In this document: in pieces, positions 23,898 through 32,203 of the stretch | Layout of the letters: every line of letters begins with the position of its first letter | How positions within the stretch are numbered: position 1 is the stretch's first letter | Assembly (NCBI RefSeq): GCF_009846865.1 | Contig: NZ_WUWN01000003.1 | Span: forward strand, 62,001-126,000 | From: Puerhibacterium puerhi | Lineage (GTDB): Bacteria; Actinomycetota; Actinomycetes; Actinomycetales; Cellulomonadaceae | DNA: 64,000 nucleotides | Direction: 5' to 3' | Program-made: the position numbers and the translations under genes | The notes under the pieces: model-generated | The model's input: the letters and a program-made list of their open reading frames with translations, nothing else | What the model was told of the DNA's origin: nothing | The model's database searches: none

Positions 23898-24964
23898 GCC
23901 AGAGCTCCGGCATCGTCTACCGGCCCCGCCGCCTGCGCGCGACCCCGCGCATGCGCCGCCTCGTCGCGGAGGCGCGCCTCGCCGCCGCCGACCTGGTGCT
24001 GCCCCTGTTCGTCAAGGAGGGCATCGACGAGCCCGTGGCGATCACGAGCATGCCCGGCCAGCTGCAGCACACCGAGGACTCGCTGCGCCAGGCGGTCGAG
24101 GCGGCCGCCCGCGCCGGCGTCGGCGGCGTGATGCTGTTCGGCATCCCGGCCGTGCGTGACGCCGTCGGCTCGCAGGCCGACGCCCCCGACGGCATCCTGC
24201 AGCGCGGCATCCGCATCGCGCGCGAGGCCGTGCGCACCGTCGAGGCCGAGACGCACCGCCCCGGCCCGGTCGTCATGGCCGACACCTGCCTCGACGAGTT
24301 CACCGACCACGGCCACTGCGGCGTGCTGGCCACCAGCCCCGACGGCGAGATCGTCGTCGACAACGACGCCACGCTGGAGCGCTACGCCGCCATGGCCGTG
24401 GCGCAGGCCCGCGCCGGCGCCGAGGTGATCTCCCCGTCCGGGATGATGGACGGCCAGGTCGCGGTGATCCGCGACGCGCTCGACGACGCCGGCTTCACCG
24501 ACGTGTCGATCCTCGCCTACAGCGCCAAGTACGCCAGCCCCTTCTACGGCCCGTTCCGCGAGGCCGTGGACAGCGAGCTGCAGGGCGACCGGCGCACCTA
24601 CCAGATGGACGCCGCCAACGGCCGCGAGGGCCTGCGCGAGGCCGACCTCGACCTCGCCGAGGGCGCCGACATGGTCATGGTCAAGCCCGCCGGGTCCTAC
24701 CTCGACGTGCTGCGCCAGGTGGCCGACCGGTCCGACGTGCCCGTGGCCGCCTACCAGGTGTCCGGCGAGTACGCGATGATCGAGGCCGCCGCCGCGAACG
24801 GCTGGATCGACCGCAAGGCGTCGATCCTCGAGTCGGTGCTCGGCATCAAGCGCGCCGGCGCCGACGTGATCCTCACCTACTGGGCGATCGAGATCGCCGC
24901 GTGGCTGTGGGCGGACGTCGCCGCGCCGGCCGCGAAGGCCACGGAAGGGAACCAGGAAGCATGA
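23894..24964 (+). CDS. hemB: Delta-aminolevulinic acid dehydratase (porphobilinogen synthase)
   Basis: Condenses two 5-aminolevulinate molecules to porphobilinogen. The 356-residue protein has [20 protein letters not shown] at the start, [19 protein letters not shown] near 40, the two Schiff-base lysines in [17 protein letters not shown] near 210 and [14 protein letters not shown] near 262. The metal loop [14 protein letters not shown] near 130 keeps two cysteines where pure magnesium-type enzymes have Ala and Asp, but has Asp at the first ligand position, so its metal use is unclear. The GTG overlaps the hemD stop (GTGA) and is preceded by AGGAGG at 23881-23886, a strong ribosome binding site. 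Confidence 0.95.
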   Translation: MSQSSGIVYRPRRLRATPRMRRLVAEARLAAADLVLPLFVKEGIDEPVAITSMPGQLQHTEDSLRQAVEAAARAGVGGVMLFGIPAVRDAVGSQADAPDGILQRGIRIAREAVRTVEAETHRPGPVVMADTCLDEFTDHGHCGVLATSPDGEIVVDNDATLERYAAMAVAQARAGAEVISPSGMMDGQVAVIRDALDDAGFTDVSILAYSAKYASPFYGPFREAVDSELQGDRRTYQMDAANGREGLREADLDLAEGADMVMVKPAGSYLDVLRQVADRSDVPVAAYQVSGEYAMIEAAAANGWIDRKASILESVLGIKRAGADVILTYWAIEIAAWLWADVAAPAAKATEGNQEA

Positions 24965-26364
24965 CTGACACCTCGGGCTTCGGCCTGGTGGAGGGCGCCC
25001 AGGTGGCGCTCGAGCAGCCCACGGACAACCACGCCGCCTTCGTGCGCGCCCAGGCCGCGATCCCCGGCGGGGTCAACTCCCCGGTGCGGGCCTACGGCTC
25101 GGTGGGCGGCGACCCGCGGTTCCTCGCCCGCGCCCAGGGCGCGTACGTGTACGACGTCGCGGGCACCGAGTACGTCGACCTCGTCGGCTCGTGGGGGCCG
25201 GCGCTGCTCGGGCACGCCCACCCGGAGGTCGTCGCGGCCGTGCAGGACGCCGCCGCGCGCGGCCTGAGCTTCGGCGCCCCGACGGTGGCCGAGGTGGAGC
25301 TGGCCGAGGAGGTGCGCCGCCGCGTGCCGGCCGCCGAGCGCGTGCGCCTGGTCTCCACCGGCACCGAGGCCACGATGACGGCGATCCGCCTGGCCCGCGG
25401 CGTCACCGGCCGGCCCCTGGTCGTGAAGTTCGCCGGCAACTACCACGGCCACGTCGACGCGCTGCTGGCCGAGGCCGGCTCCGGCGTCGCCACGCTGGCG
25501 ATGCCCGGCACCGCCGGCGTGACCGCGGCGTCGGCCGCCGAGACGCTCGTGCTGCCCTACAACGACGTCGCCGCCGTCGAGGAGGCCTTCGCCGCGCGCG
25601 GCGACCAGGTCGCCGCGGTCATCGTCGAGGCCGCCCCCGCGAACATGGGCATCGTGCCGCCGGAGCCCGGCTTCAACGCCGCCCTGCGCCGCATCACCCG
25701 CGAGCACGGCGCCCTGCTGATCCTCGACGAGGTGCTCACCGGCTTCCGCGTCAGCGCGGCCGGGTTCTGGGGCTACGACAACGCCCGCGAGGGCGCCGAG
25801 CAGTACGTGCCGGACCTGTTCACGTTCGGCAAGGTGATCGGCGGCGGCATGCCCGTGGCCGCGCTCGGCGGCCCGGCCGCGATCATGGACCAGCTCGCCC
25901 CGCTCGGCCCCGTCTACCAGGCCGGCACGCTGTCCGGGAACCCGGTGGCGGTGGCCGCCGGCCTGACGACGCTGCGCCTGGCCGACGAGGCCGTGTACGC
26001 CCGCGTCGACCTGGTGGCCGACACCCTGGCCACCGCCGTCGGGCAGGCCTTCGAGGCCGAGGGCGTGCCGCACCGCGTGCAGCGCGCCGGCAGCCTGTTC
26101 AGCGTGTTCTTCGGCCCGGGCGCGCAGGCCGACGGCGTGCGGGACTACGCCCAGGCGCAGGCGCAGGAGGCGTTCCGGTACCGGGCGTTCTTCCACGCGA
26201 TGCTCGACGCCGGGGTCAACCTGCCGCCGTCGGTGTTCGAGGCGTGGTTCGTCTCGGCGGCGCACGACGACGCCGCGGTGGAGCGCATCCTCGCGGCGCT
26301 GCCCGCCGGCGCCCGGGCGGCGGCCGGCTGCAGCGGCCGTGGGACTCAGGCGGCCTTGATGTAG
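24961..26364 (+). CDS. hemL: Glutamate-1-semialdehyde 2,1-aminomutase
   Basis: A PLP enzyme that converts glutamate-1-semialdehyde (HemA product) to 5-aminolevulinate. The 467-residue protein has [17 protein letters not shown] near 23, [17 protein letters not shown] near 135, [19 protein letters not shown] near 158, [14 protein letters not shown] near 255 and the PLP-binding Lys in [18 protein letters not shown] near 290. The ATG overlaps the hemB stop (ATGA). The last 19 bp (26346-26364) run antisense into the end of the convergent formaldehyde dehydrogenase gene; this tail codes a short GCSGRGTQ-type extension. Confidence 0.95.
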   Translation: MTDTSGFGLVEGAQVALEQPTDNHAAFVRAQAAIPGGVNSPVRAYGSVGGDPRFLARAQGAYVYDVAGTEYVDLVGSWGPALLGHAHPEVVAAVQDAAARGLSFGAPTVAEVELAEEVRRRVPAAERVRLVSTGTEATMTAIRLARGVTGRPLVVKFAGNYHGHVDALLAEAGSGVATLAMPGTAGVTAASAAETLVLPYNDVAAVEEAFAARGDQVAAVIVEAAPANMGIVPPEPGFNAALRRITREHGALLILDEVLTGFRVSAAGFWGYDNAREGAEQYVPDLFTFGKVIGGGMPVAALGGPAAIMDQLAPLGPVYQAGTLSGNPVAVAAGLTTLRLADEAVYARVDLVADTLATAVGQAFEAEGVPHRVQRAGSLFSVFFGPGAQADGVRDYAQAQAQEAFRYRAFFHAMLDAGVNLPPSVFEAWFVSAAHDDAAVERILAALPAGARAAAGCSGRGTQAALM

Positions 26365-27569
26365 CCGTTCGGGTTGAGCACGTACTTGCGCGCCGCCCCC
26401 TGGTCGAAGTCCCGGTAGCCCTGCGGCGCCTGCTCCAGCGGGATCGGCGTCGCGTTGACGGCCTTCGCGATCTGTACCTTGTCGTGCAGGATCGCGTTCA
26501 TCAGGCCGCGGTTGTAGCGCATGACGGGGCACTGGCCGGTGGTGAACGACAGCGACTTGGCCCAGCCGAGGCCGAGGCGCAGCGACAGCGAGCCGACCTT
26601 GGCCTCCTCCGTCGGGGCGCCCGGGTCACCGGTCACGTACAGACCGGGGATGCCGAGGGCGCCGCCGGCCCGGGTCACCGCCATGAGGCTGTTGAGCACC
26701 GTCGCCGGCTTCTCCTGGCCCGCCTCGGACCCGTGCCCGTGCGCCTCGAAGCCGACGGCGTCCACGCCGACGTCGACCTCCGGGACGCCGAGGATCTGGT
26801 CGAGCTGGTCCTCGATGGGCCCGGCCGACACGTCGATCGTCTCGCACCCGAACGACCGCGCCTGCTCCAGCCGCTGCGGGTTGAGGTCGCCGACGATGAC
26901 CACCGCCGCCCCGAGCAGCTGGGCGCTGACCGCCGTCGCGAGGCCCACCGGGCCGGCGCCGGCGACGTACACGGTGGAGCCGACCTGCGTGCCACCGGTC
27001 TTGGCCCCGTGGAAGCCGGTCGGGAAGATGTCGCTCAGCATGGTCAGGTCGAGGATCTTCTCCATCGCCTGGTCCTTGTCGGGGAACACCAGGCAGTTCC
27101 AGTCGGCGTACGGCACCAGCACGTACTCCGCCTGGCCGCCGACCCAGCCGCCCATGTCCACGTACCCGTAGGCCGAGCCCGGCCGGTCGGGGTTGACGTT
27201 CTCGCAGATGCCGGTCTTGCCCTCCTTGCAGTTGCGACAGCGGCCGCAGGAGATGTTGAACGGGACCGACACGATGTCGCCGATGTTGACGAACTCGACG
27301 TCGGGGCCCTTCTCCACGACCTCGCCGGTGATCTCGTGGCCGAGGACCAGGCCCTCGGGCGCGGTGGTGCGGCCGCGGACCATGTGCTGGTCCGACCCGC
27401 AGATGTTGGTCGCCACGGTCCGCAGGATGACGCCGTGCGGCACCTTGCGGCCGACGTTGGCCGGGTTGACGCCCGGGCCGTCCTTCAGCTCGAACGTGGG
27501 GTACTCGGTCTCGATGACCTCGACCTTGCCCGGGCCCTTGAAGGCGACGGCCCTGTTCTTGTCGGGCAT
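26346..27569 (-). CDS. fdhA: Glutathione-independent formaldehyde dehydrogenase (zinc, NAD)
   Basis: Oxidises formaldehyde to formate with NAD, without added glutathione (Pseudomonas putida FDH type). The 407-residue medium-chain dehydrogenase has the catalytic-zinc ligands in [15 protein letters not shown] near 55 and [10 protein letters not shown] near 75, the structural-zinc cysteines in [16 protein letters not shown] near 105, the Rossmann [12 protein letters not shown] near 185, and the family-specific NGYIKAA-type end. The ATG has GAGGAGG 8 nt upstream. It follows the formate dehydrogenase gene in the same direction after a 113-bp gap holding a 16-bp tandem repeat. Together they would oxidise formaldehyde to CO2, yielding two NADH. 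Confidence 0.92.
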   Translation of the reverse strand: MPDKNRAVAFKGPGKVEVIETEYPTFELKDGPGVNPANVGRKVPHGVILRTVATNICGSDQHMVRGRTTAPEGLVLGHEITGEVVEKGPDVEFVNIGDIVSVPFNISCGRCRNCKEGKTGICENVNPDRPGSAYGYVDMGGWVGGQAEYVLVPYADWNCLVFPDKDQAMEKILDLTMLSDIFPTGFHGAKTGGTQVGSTVYVAGAGPVGLATAVSAQLLGAAVVIVGDLNPQRLEQARSFGCETIDVSAGPIEDQLDQILGVPEVDVGVDAVGFEAHGHGSEAGQEKPATVLNSLMAVTRAGGALGIPGLYVTGDPGAPTEEAKVGSLSLRLGLGWAKSLSFTTGQCPVMRYNRGLMNAILHDKVQIAKAVNATPIPLEQAPQGYRDFDQGAARKYVLNPNGYIKAA

Positions 27570-27585
27570 GGGTGCTTCCTCCTCG

Positions 27586-27632
27586 GTGTTCGCTCTCGGG
27601 GTGTTCCCTCTCGGGGGTGTTCCCTCTCGGGG
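27586..27632. repeat. Tandem repeat of about 16 bp between fdh and fdhA
   Basis: About three copies of GTGTTCCCTCTCGGGG (27586, 27601, 27617), the first with one substitution and one base shorter. It lies in the fdh-fdhA leader, just upstream of the fdhA ribosome binding site. Confidence 0.7.
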
Positions 27633-27682
27633 TGCCCCGGGTGACCTGTGCTCGGCCCCCGGGGGGGGTGGCGGTGCAGGCC

Positions 27683-28843
27683 TCAGCGCCCGCCCGCGGT
27701 GTACGAGTGCGCCCCGGCGCCCGCGAGCGCCCCGCCGTCGACGATCAGGTACTCGTCGCGGATCGGGCGGCCCTCGAGGAAGCACTCGAGGATCTCGCGC
27801 GTGCCCGCGGCGTAGCGGGCCTGGGCCGACAGCGACGTGCCGGACGTGTGCGGCGTCATGCCGTGGTGCGGCATCGTGCGCCACGGGTGGTCGGGCGGCG
27901 CCGGCTGGGGGAACCACACGTCGCCCGCGTAGCCGGCCAGCTGGCCGGACTCCAGGGCGCGCACCACCGCGTCGCGGTCGCAGATCTTGCCGCGCGCGGT
28001 GTCGACCAGGTAGGCGCCGCGCCGCATCGTGCCCAGCAGCGCCTCGTCGAACAGCCCCTCGGTCTCGTGGTGCAGCGGCGCGTGGATGGTGACGACGTCG
28101 CACTGCGGCACCATGTCCTGCACCGTCTCGTGCCACTCGACGCCGAGCTCGGCCTCGACCTCGGGCGGCAGCCGGTGCTTGTCGGTGTAGTGCAGGTGGA
28201 CGTCGAACGGCTTGAGGCGGCGCAGGACGGCGGTGCCGATCCGGCCGGCCCCGAACGCGCCGACGTGCATGCCCTCGAGGTCGTAGCTGCGGGAGACGAC
28301 GTCGGCGATGTCCCAGCCGCCGTCCTTCACCACCTGCCACTGGGGCAGGTAGTCGCGCACGAGGGCCAGGATCATCATCACCGTGTGCTCGGCCACGCTG
28401 ATCGAGTTCGAGAACGTCACCTCGGCCACCGTGATGCCGTGCTCGATGGCCGCGTCGAGGTCCACGTGGTCGGAGCCGATCCCCGCGGTGATCGCCAGCC
28501 GGAGGTTGGGCGCGGCCTCGATGCGCTCGCGCGTGAGGTAGGCGGGCCAGAACGGCTGGGAGATGACGACGTCGGCGGAGGCGAGCTCCCGGTCGAAGTC
28601 GCTGCCCTCGCGGTCCTTGTCGCTCGTCACGACCAGCTTGTGGCCCGCCGCCTCGAGGAAGCCGCGCAGCCCGAGCTCCCCCGAGACGCTGCCGAGCAGC
28701 TCGCCCGGGGTGAAGTCGAGCCCGCTGGGGGTGGGCGTGGTCTGCCCGTTCGGATATCGGTCGATCACCGGGATCGAGTCCCGCGCGTACTGCGGCGGAT
28801 ACCCGCCGGCCGGGTCGGGGTAGAGCACGGCCAGGACCTTCAT
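27683..28843 (-). CDS. fdh: NAD-dependent formate dehydrogenase
   Basis: Oxidises formate to CO2 with NAD; a D-2-hydroxyacid-dehydrogenase-fold enzyme of 386 residues needing no metal. The formate-specific N-terminus is VLAVLYPDPAGGYPPQYARDSIP. ISQPFWPAYLTRERIE near 93 and LAITAGIGSDHVDLDAAIE near 115 line the substrate site. SNSISVAEHTVMMIL near 143, the Rossmann GAFGAGRIGTAVLRRLKPFD near 195, VDTARGKICDRDAVV near 280 with catalytic Arg, and the catalytic His pair region PHHGMTPHTSGTSL near 328 are present. The ATG has GGAGG 8 nt upstream. It lies between the GAF regulator and fdhA, all leftward. Confidence 0.95.
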   Translation of the reverse strand: MKVLAVLYPDPAGGYPPQYARDSIPVIDRYPNGQTTPTPSGLDFTPGELLGSVSGELGLRGFLEAAGHKLVVTSDKDREGSDFDRELASADVVISQPFWPAYLTRERIEAAPNLRLAITAGIGSDHVDLDAAIEHGITVAEVTFSNSISVAEHTVMMILALVRDYLPQWQVVKDGGWDIADVVSRSYDLEGMHVGAFGAGRIGTAVLRRLKPFDVHLHYTDKHRLPPEVEAELGVEWHETVQDMVPQCDVVTIHAPLHHETEGLFDEALLGTMRRGAYLVDTARGKICDRDAVVRALESGQLAGYAGDVWFPQPAPPDHPWRTMPHHGMTPHTSGTSLSAQARYAAGTREILECFLEGRPIRDEYLIVDGGALAGAGAHSYTAGGR

Positions 28844-28929
28844 CGCAGCCTCCGGTTCGTCGTTGAAGCGGTGGTGCCCGCGACGCTAGGAGCCCCCGGG
28901 TAGCGCAGAGGTAGCGACGCGTGCGCGGC

Positions 28930-30165
28930 TCACGCACGCAGGTCGGCGTCGATGCGCTCGAGCTCGGCGAGGGCCTCGGCGCGCCCCGGCGTGCCCGGCT
29001 CGTACGCGCCCGCGACGCGATCCCACAGCTCGGCGTCGTCGTGGTTCTCGGGGCAGCGGGCCAGCTCCAGCAGCAGCCCGGCGTCGTGGCGCTCGAGGAC
29101 CGCGGTGCGCAGCCGCCGGGCCACGTCGTGCCGCACCGACTCGATCCCGGGCGCGGTGGACCCGGGCAGCACGCCGCCGGCGTGCGCCGCCACGGCCTCG
29201 GCCAGGCGGCCGGTGCGCACGAGGTCGACGACTCGCCAGGCGTCGCAGGTCGGCGTGCGCTCGAACCGGTACGGCCGCGGCGTCAGCCGGGCGGCACGCC
29301 CGAGCGGGGCCAGCGCCTCGCGCAACCGGCGCATCTCGGCGCGCACGACGACGGCGTCCCGCCGGCCGCGCTCGAGCAGCCCGGCGAGGTGCTCGGCCGA
29401 CAGCCCGGCGGGGAACCACGCCAGCAGCAGCGCGATCTCCGAGTGCCGGGCGCTGAGCTCGACGCGGCAGCCGCCGGCGGCGAGCACCGCGCGACGGCGG
29501 CCCAGCGCCCGCAGGTGCGCGACGGCGACGGCGTCGGGCCCGGCGCCACCGGAGTCCCCGCCACCCGCGGCGGGCAGGTCCTCGAGCGCGAGCCGTGCCT
29601 CGACCGCCGCGGCGGCTGCCGTCAGGACGGCCAGCTCCTGCCCCCGCTCGGCGAGCGCGGGGCCCGTCAGGCCGAGCACCCCCACGACGTCGCCGCCCGG
29701 GGCCCGCACGGGCGCGGCCCAGGACACGACCTCCGGCCCGAGGTCGGCGTGGTGCTGGGGGCCGGTGACCCGCACCGGCGCCCGGCACGCGGCGGCGGTC
29801 CCCACGCCGTTGGTGCCGACGGCGGCCTCGGACCAGTCGTAGCCGGGACGCAGCCCCAGCGCGTGGGCACGCCGGCAGGCGTCGTCGTCGCCCACCACCG
29901 CCAGCACGCGCGCGCCCGGGTCCGCGACGGCGAGCGCGAGCCGCCCCGGGCGCATCACGGGCTCGAGCAGCTCGCGCAGCAGCCCCACGTGCCGGCCCAG
30001 CGGGCCGCAGCGCAGGCGCCGGTCGGCGTCCTCCGTCGACAGCGCCCGGCGCGGGCGCGCCGCGGTGCGCGGCGGGGCCTGGGCGAGCGACCGCTGCCGG
30101 GACTCCGCGACCAGCCGCGCGATCGCCCCCGGCGACGGCGGTACGAGGGTGGGCGGAAGGAGCAC
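28930..30165 (-). CDS. GAF-domain transcriptional regulator (AcoR-like sensor half, winged-helix output)
   Basis: A 411-residue regulator. Residues about 50-190 form a GAF sensor with the ACOR-type pattern GYDWSEAAVGTNGVGTA near 110 and APVRAPGGDVVGVLGLTGPA near 155. The C-terminal half lacks an AAA+ sigma-54 domain; instead ELSARHSEIALLLAWFPAGL followed by VVVRAEMRRLREALAPLG resembles the winged-helix DNA-binding domain of actinobacterial relatives. It lies upstream of fdh and fdhA in the same direction, so it probably activates them in response to an aldehyde or alcohol. I chose the GTG at 30165 (GAGGGG 6 nt upstream); the GTG at 30204 would add 13 residues. Confidence 0.8.
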   Translation of the reverse strand: MLLPPTLVPPSPGAIARLVAESRQRSLAQAPPRTAARPRRALSTEDADRRLRCGPLGRHVGLLRELLEPVMRPGRLALAVADPGARVLAVVGDDDACRRAHALGLRPGYDWSEAAVGTNGVGTAAACRAPVRVTGPQHHADLGPEVVSWAAPVRAPGGDVVGVLGLTGPALAERGQELAVLTAAAAAVEARLALEDLPAAGGGDSGGAGPDAVAVAHLRALGRRRAVLAAGGCRVELSARHSEIALLLAWFPAGLSAEHLAGLLERGRRDAVVVRAEMRRLREALAPLGRAARLTPRPYRFERTPTCDAWRVVDLVRTGRLAEAVAAHAGGVLPGSTAPGIESVRHDVARRLRTAVLERHDAGLLLELARCPENHDDAELWDRVAGAYEPGTPGRAEALAELERIDADLRA

Positions 30166-30276
30166 GGTGGTCCCCTCGTCGTCGAGGTTGCACTGTCCTC
30201 TCACGGTAGGCCGCTCCCGGGCCGGCGGACCACCCCTGGACGGGCCTCCCGTCCACTCCTCGGCCCCGGGCTCGTG

Positions 30277-31983
30277 CTAGCCGAGGCCCTCGATCCGGTC
30301 CGGGCCGCCGCGCAGGAGGTGCCCGTCGACCGCGAGCGTCCACGCCTGGACGTCGCCGTCGAACGGCTGGGACCACACGACCTCGCCGGTGCCCACGTCG
30401 TAGGCGGTCAGCTTCCCGGCGCTGCCGTCGGAGCCCCAGTCCGGGCTGAGCACCACGACGCGGCGGCCGTCGGTGAACGCCTGCCCCATCCCCTGTGCGG
30501 TCATCGCGAGGTTCTGCGCGTCAGCCGCGCCGACGTCGGTGGCCCACCGGGACCTGCCGGTCGCCGCATCCAGCCCCACGAGCCGCCCCTCCTCGACCGT
30601 CAGCACGGTGCCGTCCACCTGGGCGAGCACGCCGCTGTCCGGCCGGCCCGTCCGCCAGGCCGGGGAGAGGCCGTCGGTGCGCAGGGCGACGAGCGCCCCG
30701 CCCTCACGCACGAAGAGCAGGTCCTCGCCGGTGCCGTCGGTGACCGCCGGGACGATGAGCGGGCCGGGCAGCTCACCCGCCGCAGTGCCGTCACGGCGCA
30801 CGAGCGACCACCGGCCGGTCGCGTCGAACGACTGGGTACCGTCCTCCAGGATCTCGGCGGCCGGCGGCACGGCGTAGCCGTCCGCGACGGCGACGGCGCG
30901 CACGCCCCACGGCTCGCCACCGCCCAGCCGCACGCCCTCGGGGGTCAGCTGGGCGCTCACGCCGCACCCCTCGACGGTGACGACGTCGCCCGAGGCGTCC
31001 ACCCACACCTTCGTGTCCCCGTCCAGCCGCGGCACGTCGCCGTCCAGGATCACCGAGATGCAGGAGTGCACGTCGACGGTGGGCTCGGCCGCCAGCGTGG
31101 TCGACCACCGCTCCTGCCCGGTGACGGCGTCCTCGAGCGTGACGCGCAGGTCCCGCGCCAGGATGGGGCTGCGGGGCCGCCAGTCACCGACGCCCTCGTC
31201 GACCAGCTCCGGCATGGTGGGCGGCTCCCCCAGCCGCACCAGCCGCAGCAGCCCGCCGTCGGCCGTCGGCATCGCCACCGCAGCAGGTGGGGGCTCGCCC
31301 TCGGTGGTGAGCCCGGCCGGACCCTCGACACCCGGCAGCGCGCGCTCGGCGACCACGTCACCGGCCGCGTCGAGGACCAGTGCAGACCACCCGCCGTCCG
31401 TCCGCACCACGCACACGAGCCGCTCCGACCGGGTGATCCCGCCGGGCCCGCACGTGGACGCCGGCACGTCGCGGCTCCATCGATCCTCACCCGTCGCGGG
31501 GTCGAGCGCCCGGAGCGTGACGGACCCGCCCTCGGCCGCGCCGGGGACCCACAGCGACTCCTGCTCCATGACGACCAGCAGCGAGCCCACCTGCGCCACG
31601 GGCCACACGGCCCCGTCGGTGGTGGTCGTCCACGCGGCGTGCGGTGGCGTCGCGAGGTCGACGACGCCGCCGGGCAGGGCGCGCAGTCGCTCGACGCGGC
31701 GCTGGTCGGCGACCGTCGCGGCCACGCCGGCACCCGCGACCAGCGCGAGCGCCGCCACGCCCGCGACCACGAGCCGCGTGCGCGGCTGGCGGGCGAGCCA
31801 GGCCCGGAACCGTGCCCCGCGGCCCGGAGCGTCGGCGGCCGGGTCCGCGGCCGGGTCCTTCGGCGCGGACGTCCCGTCGGGCGAGGACGCGGGGTGCGGC
31901 GTCGCGTGCGCGCCGACGCCGTCCTCGTCGTCCGGCACCAGCTCGACGATCAGCGGGCGGTCGCTACCGCGTCCTCGGGGCAC
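30277..31983 (-). CDS. Membrane-anchored PQQ-like beta-propeller protein
   Basis: The 568-residue protein has an acidic, disordered cytosolic N-terminus (1-60), one membrane helix (about 70-92, RLVVAGVAALALVAGAGVAAT), then an extracytoplasmic beta-propeller. Propeller repeats show the pattern of a Trp/Arg-containing strand after DPATGEDRWSRDV, DAVTGQERWSTTL, DAATGRSRWATDV and DVGTGEVVWSQPF. These look like PQQ-enzyme repeats used as structural blades, not a quinoprotein active site, since no calcium or PQQ ligands are seen. The GTG at 31983 follows a TAGCCT box by 6 nt (leaderless). The role is unknown; such proteins often act in envelope assembly. Confidence 0.75.
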   Translation of the reverse strand: MPRGRGSDRPLIVELVPDDEDGVGAHATPHPASSPDGTSAPKDPAADPAADAPGRGARFRAWLARQPRTRLVVAGVAALALVAGAGVAATVADQRRVERLRALPGGVVDLATPPHAAWTTTTDGAVWPVAQVGSLLVVMEQESLWVPGAAEGGSVTLRALDPATGEDRWSRDVPASTCGPGGITRSERLVCVVRTDGGWSALVLDAAGDVVAERALPGVEGPAGLTTEGEPPPAAVAMPTADGGLLRLVRLGEPPTMPELVDEGVGDWRPRSPILARDLRVTLEDAVTGQERWSTTLAAEPTVDVHSCISVILDGDVPRLDGDTKVWVDASGDVVTVEGCGVSAQLTPEGVRLGGGEPWGVRAVAVADGYAVPPAAEILEDGTQSFDATGRWSLVRRDGTAAGELPGPLIVPAVTDGTGEDLLFVREGGALVALRTDGLSPAWRTGRPDSGVLAQVDGTVLTVEEGRLVGLDAATGRSRWATDVGAADAQNLAMTAQGMGQAFTDGRRVVVLSPDWGSDGSAGKLTAYDVGTGEVVWSQPFDGDVQAWTLAVDGHLLRGGPDRIEGLG

Positions 31984-31989
31984 GCGCCG

Positions 31990-31995
31990 AGGCTA
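31990..31995 (-). promoter_or_regulatory. -10 box (TAGCCT) of the beta-propeller gene
   Basis: TAGCCT on the minus strand, 6 nt before the GTG at 31983. Confidence 0.5.
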
Positions 31996-32187
31996 GCCCG
32001 CCAGGCTCCGGCCGGCGTGGACCTCGCGGTCGCGCCGTTTCCCGTGAAACCGACGGCCGCCCGGGCACGGCCGGGCGCCCCGACGGTGGGCCCGCCTCAC
32101 GGGGAACTCTCCGCCGTCCCGAGCGGTTGTCCAGCCAAGAGCCCCTCCCGGTCGACCGGGTCAACTGTCGTTGTCCCAGGACGGAGC

Positions 32188-32203
32188 GTCAACCATGGTT
32201 GAC
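32188..32203. promoter_or_regulatory. 16-bp perfect palindrome over the ABC transporter start codon
   Basis: GTCAACCATGGTTGAC is a perfect palindrome centred on the ATG at 32195. Another GTCAAC half-site lies at 32160-32165. It is a likely repressor operator that could block both transcription elongation and ribosome access. No regulator gene sits next to it. Confidence 0.5.
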
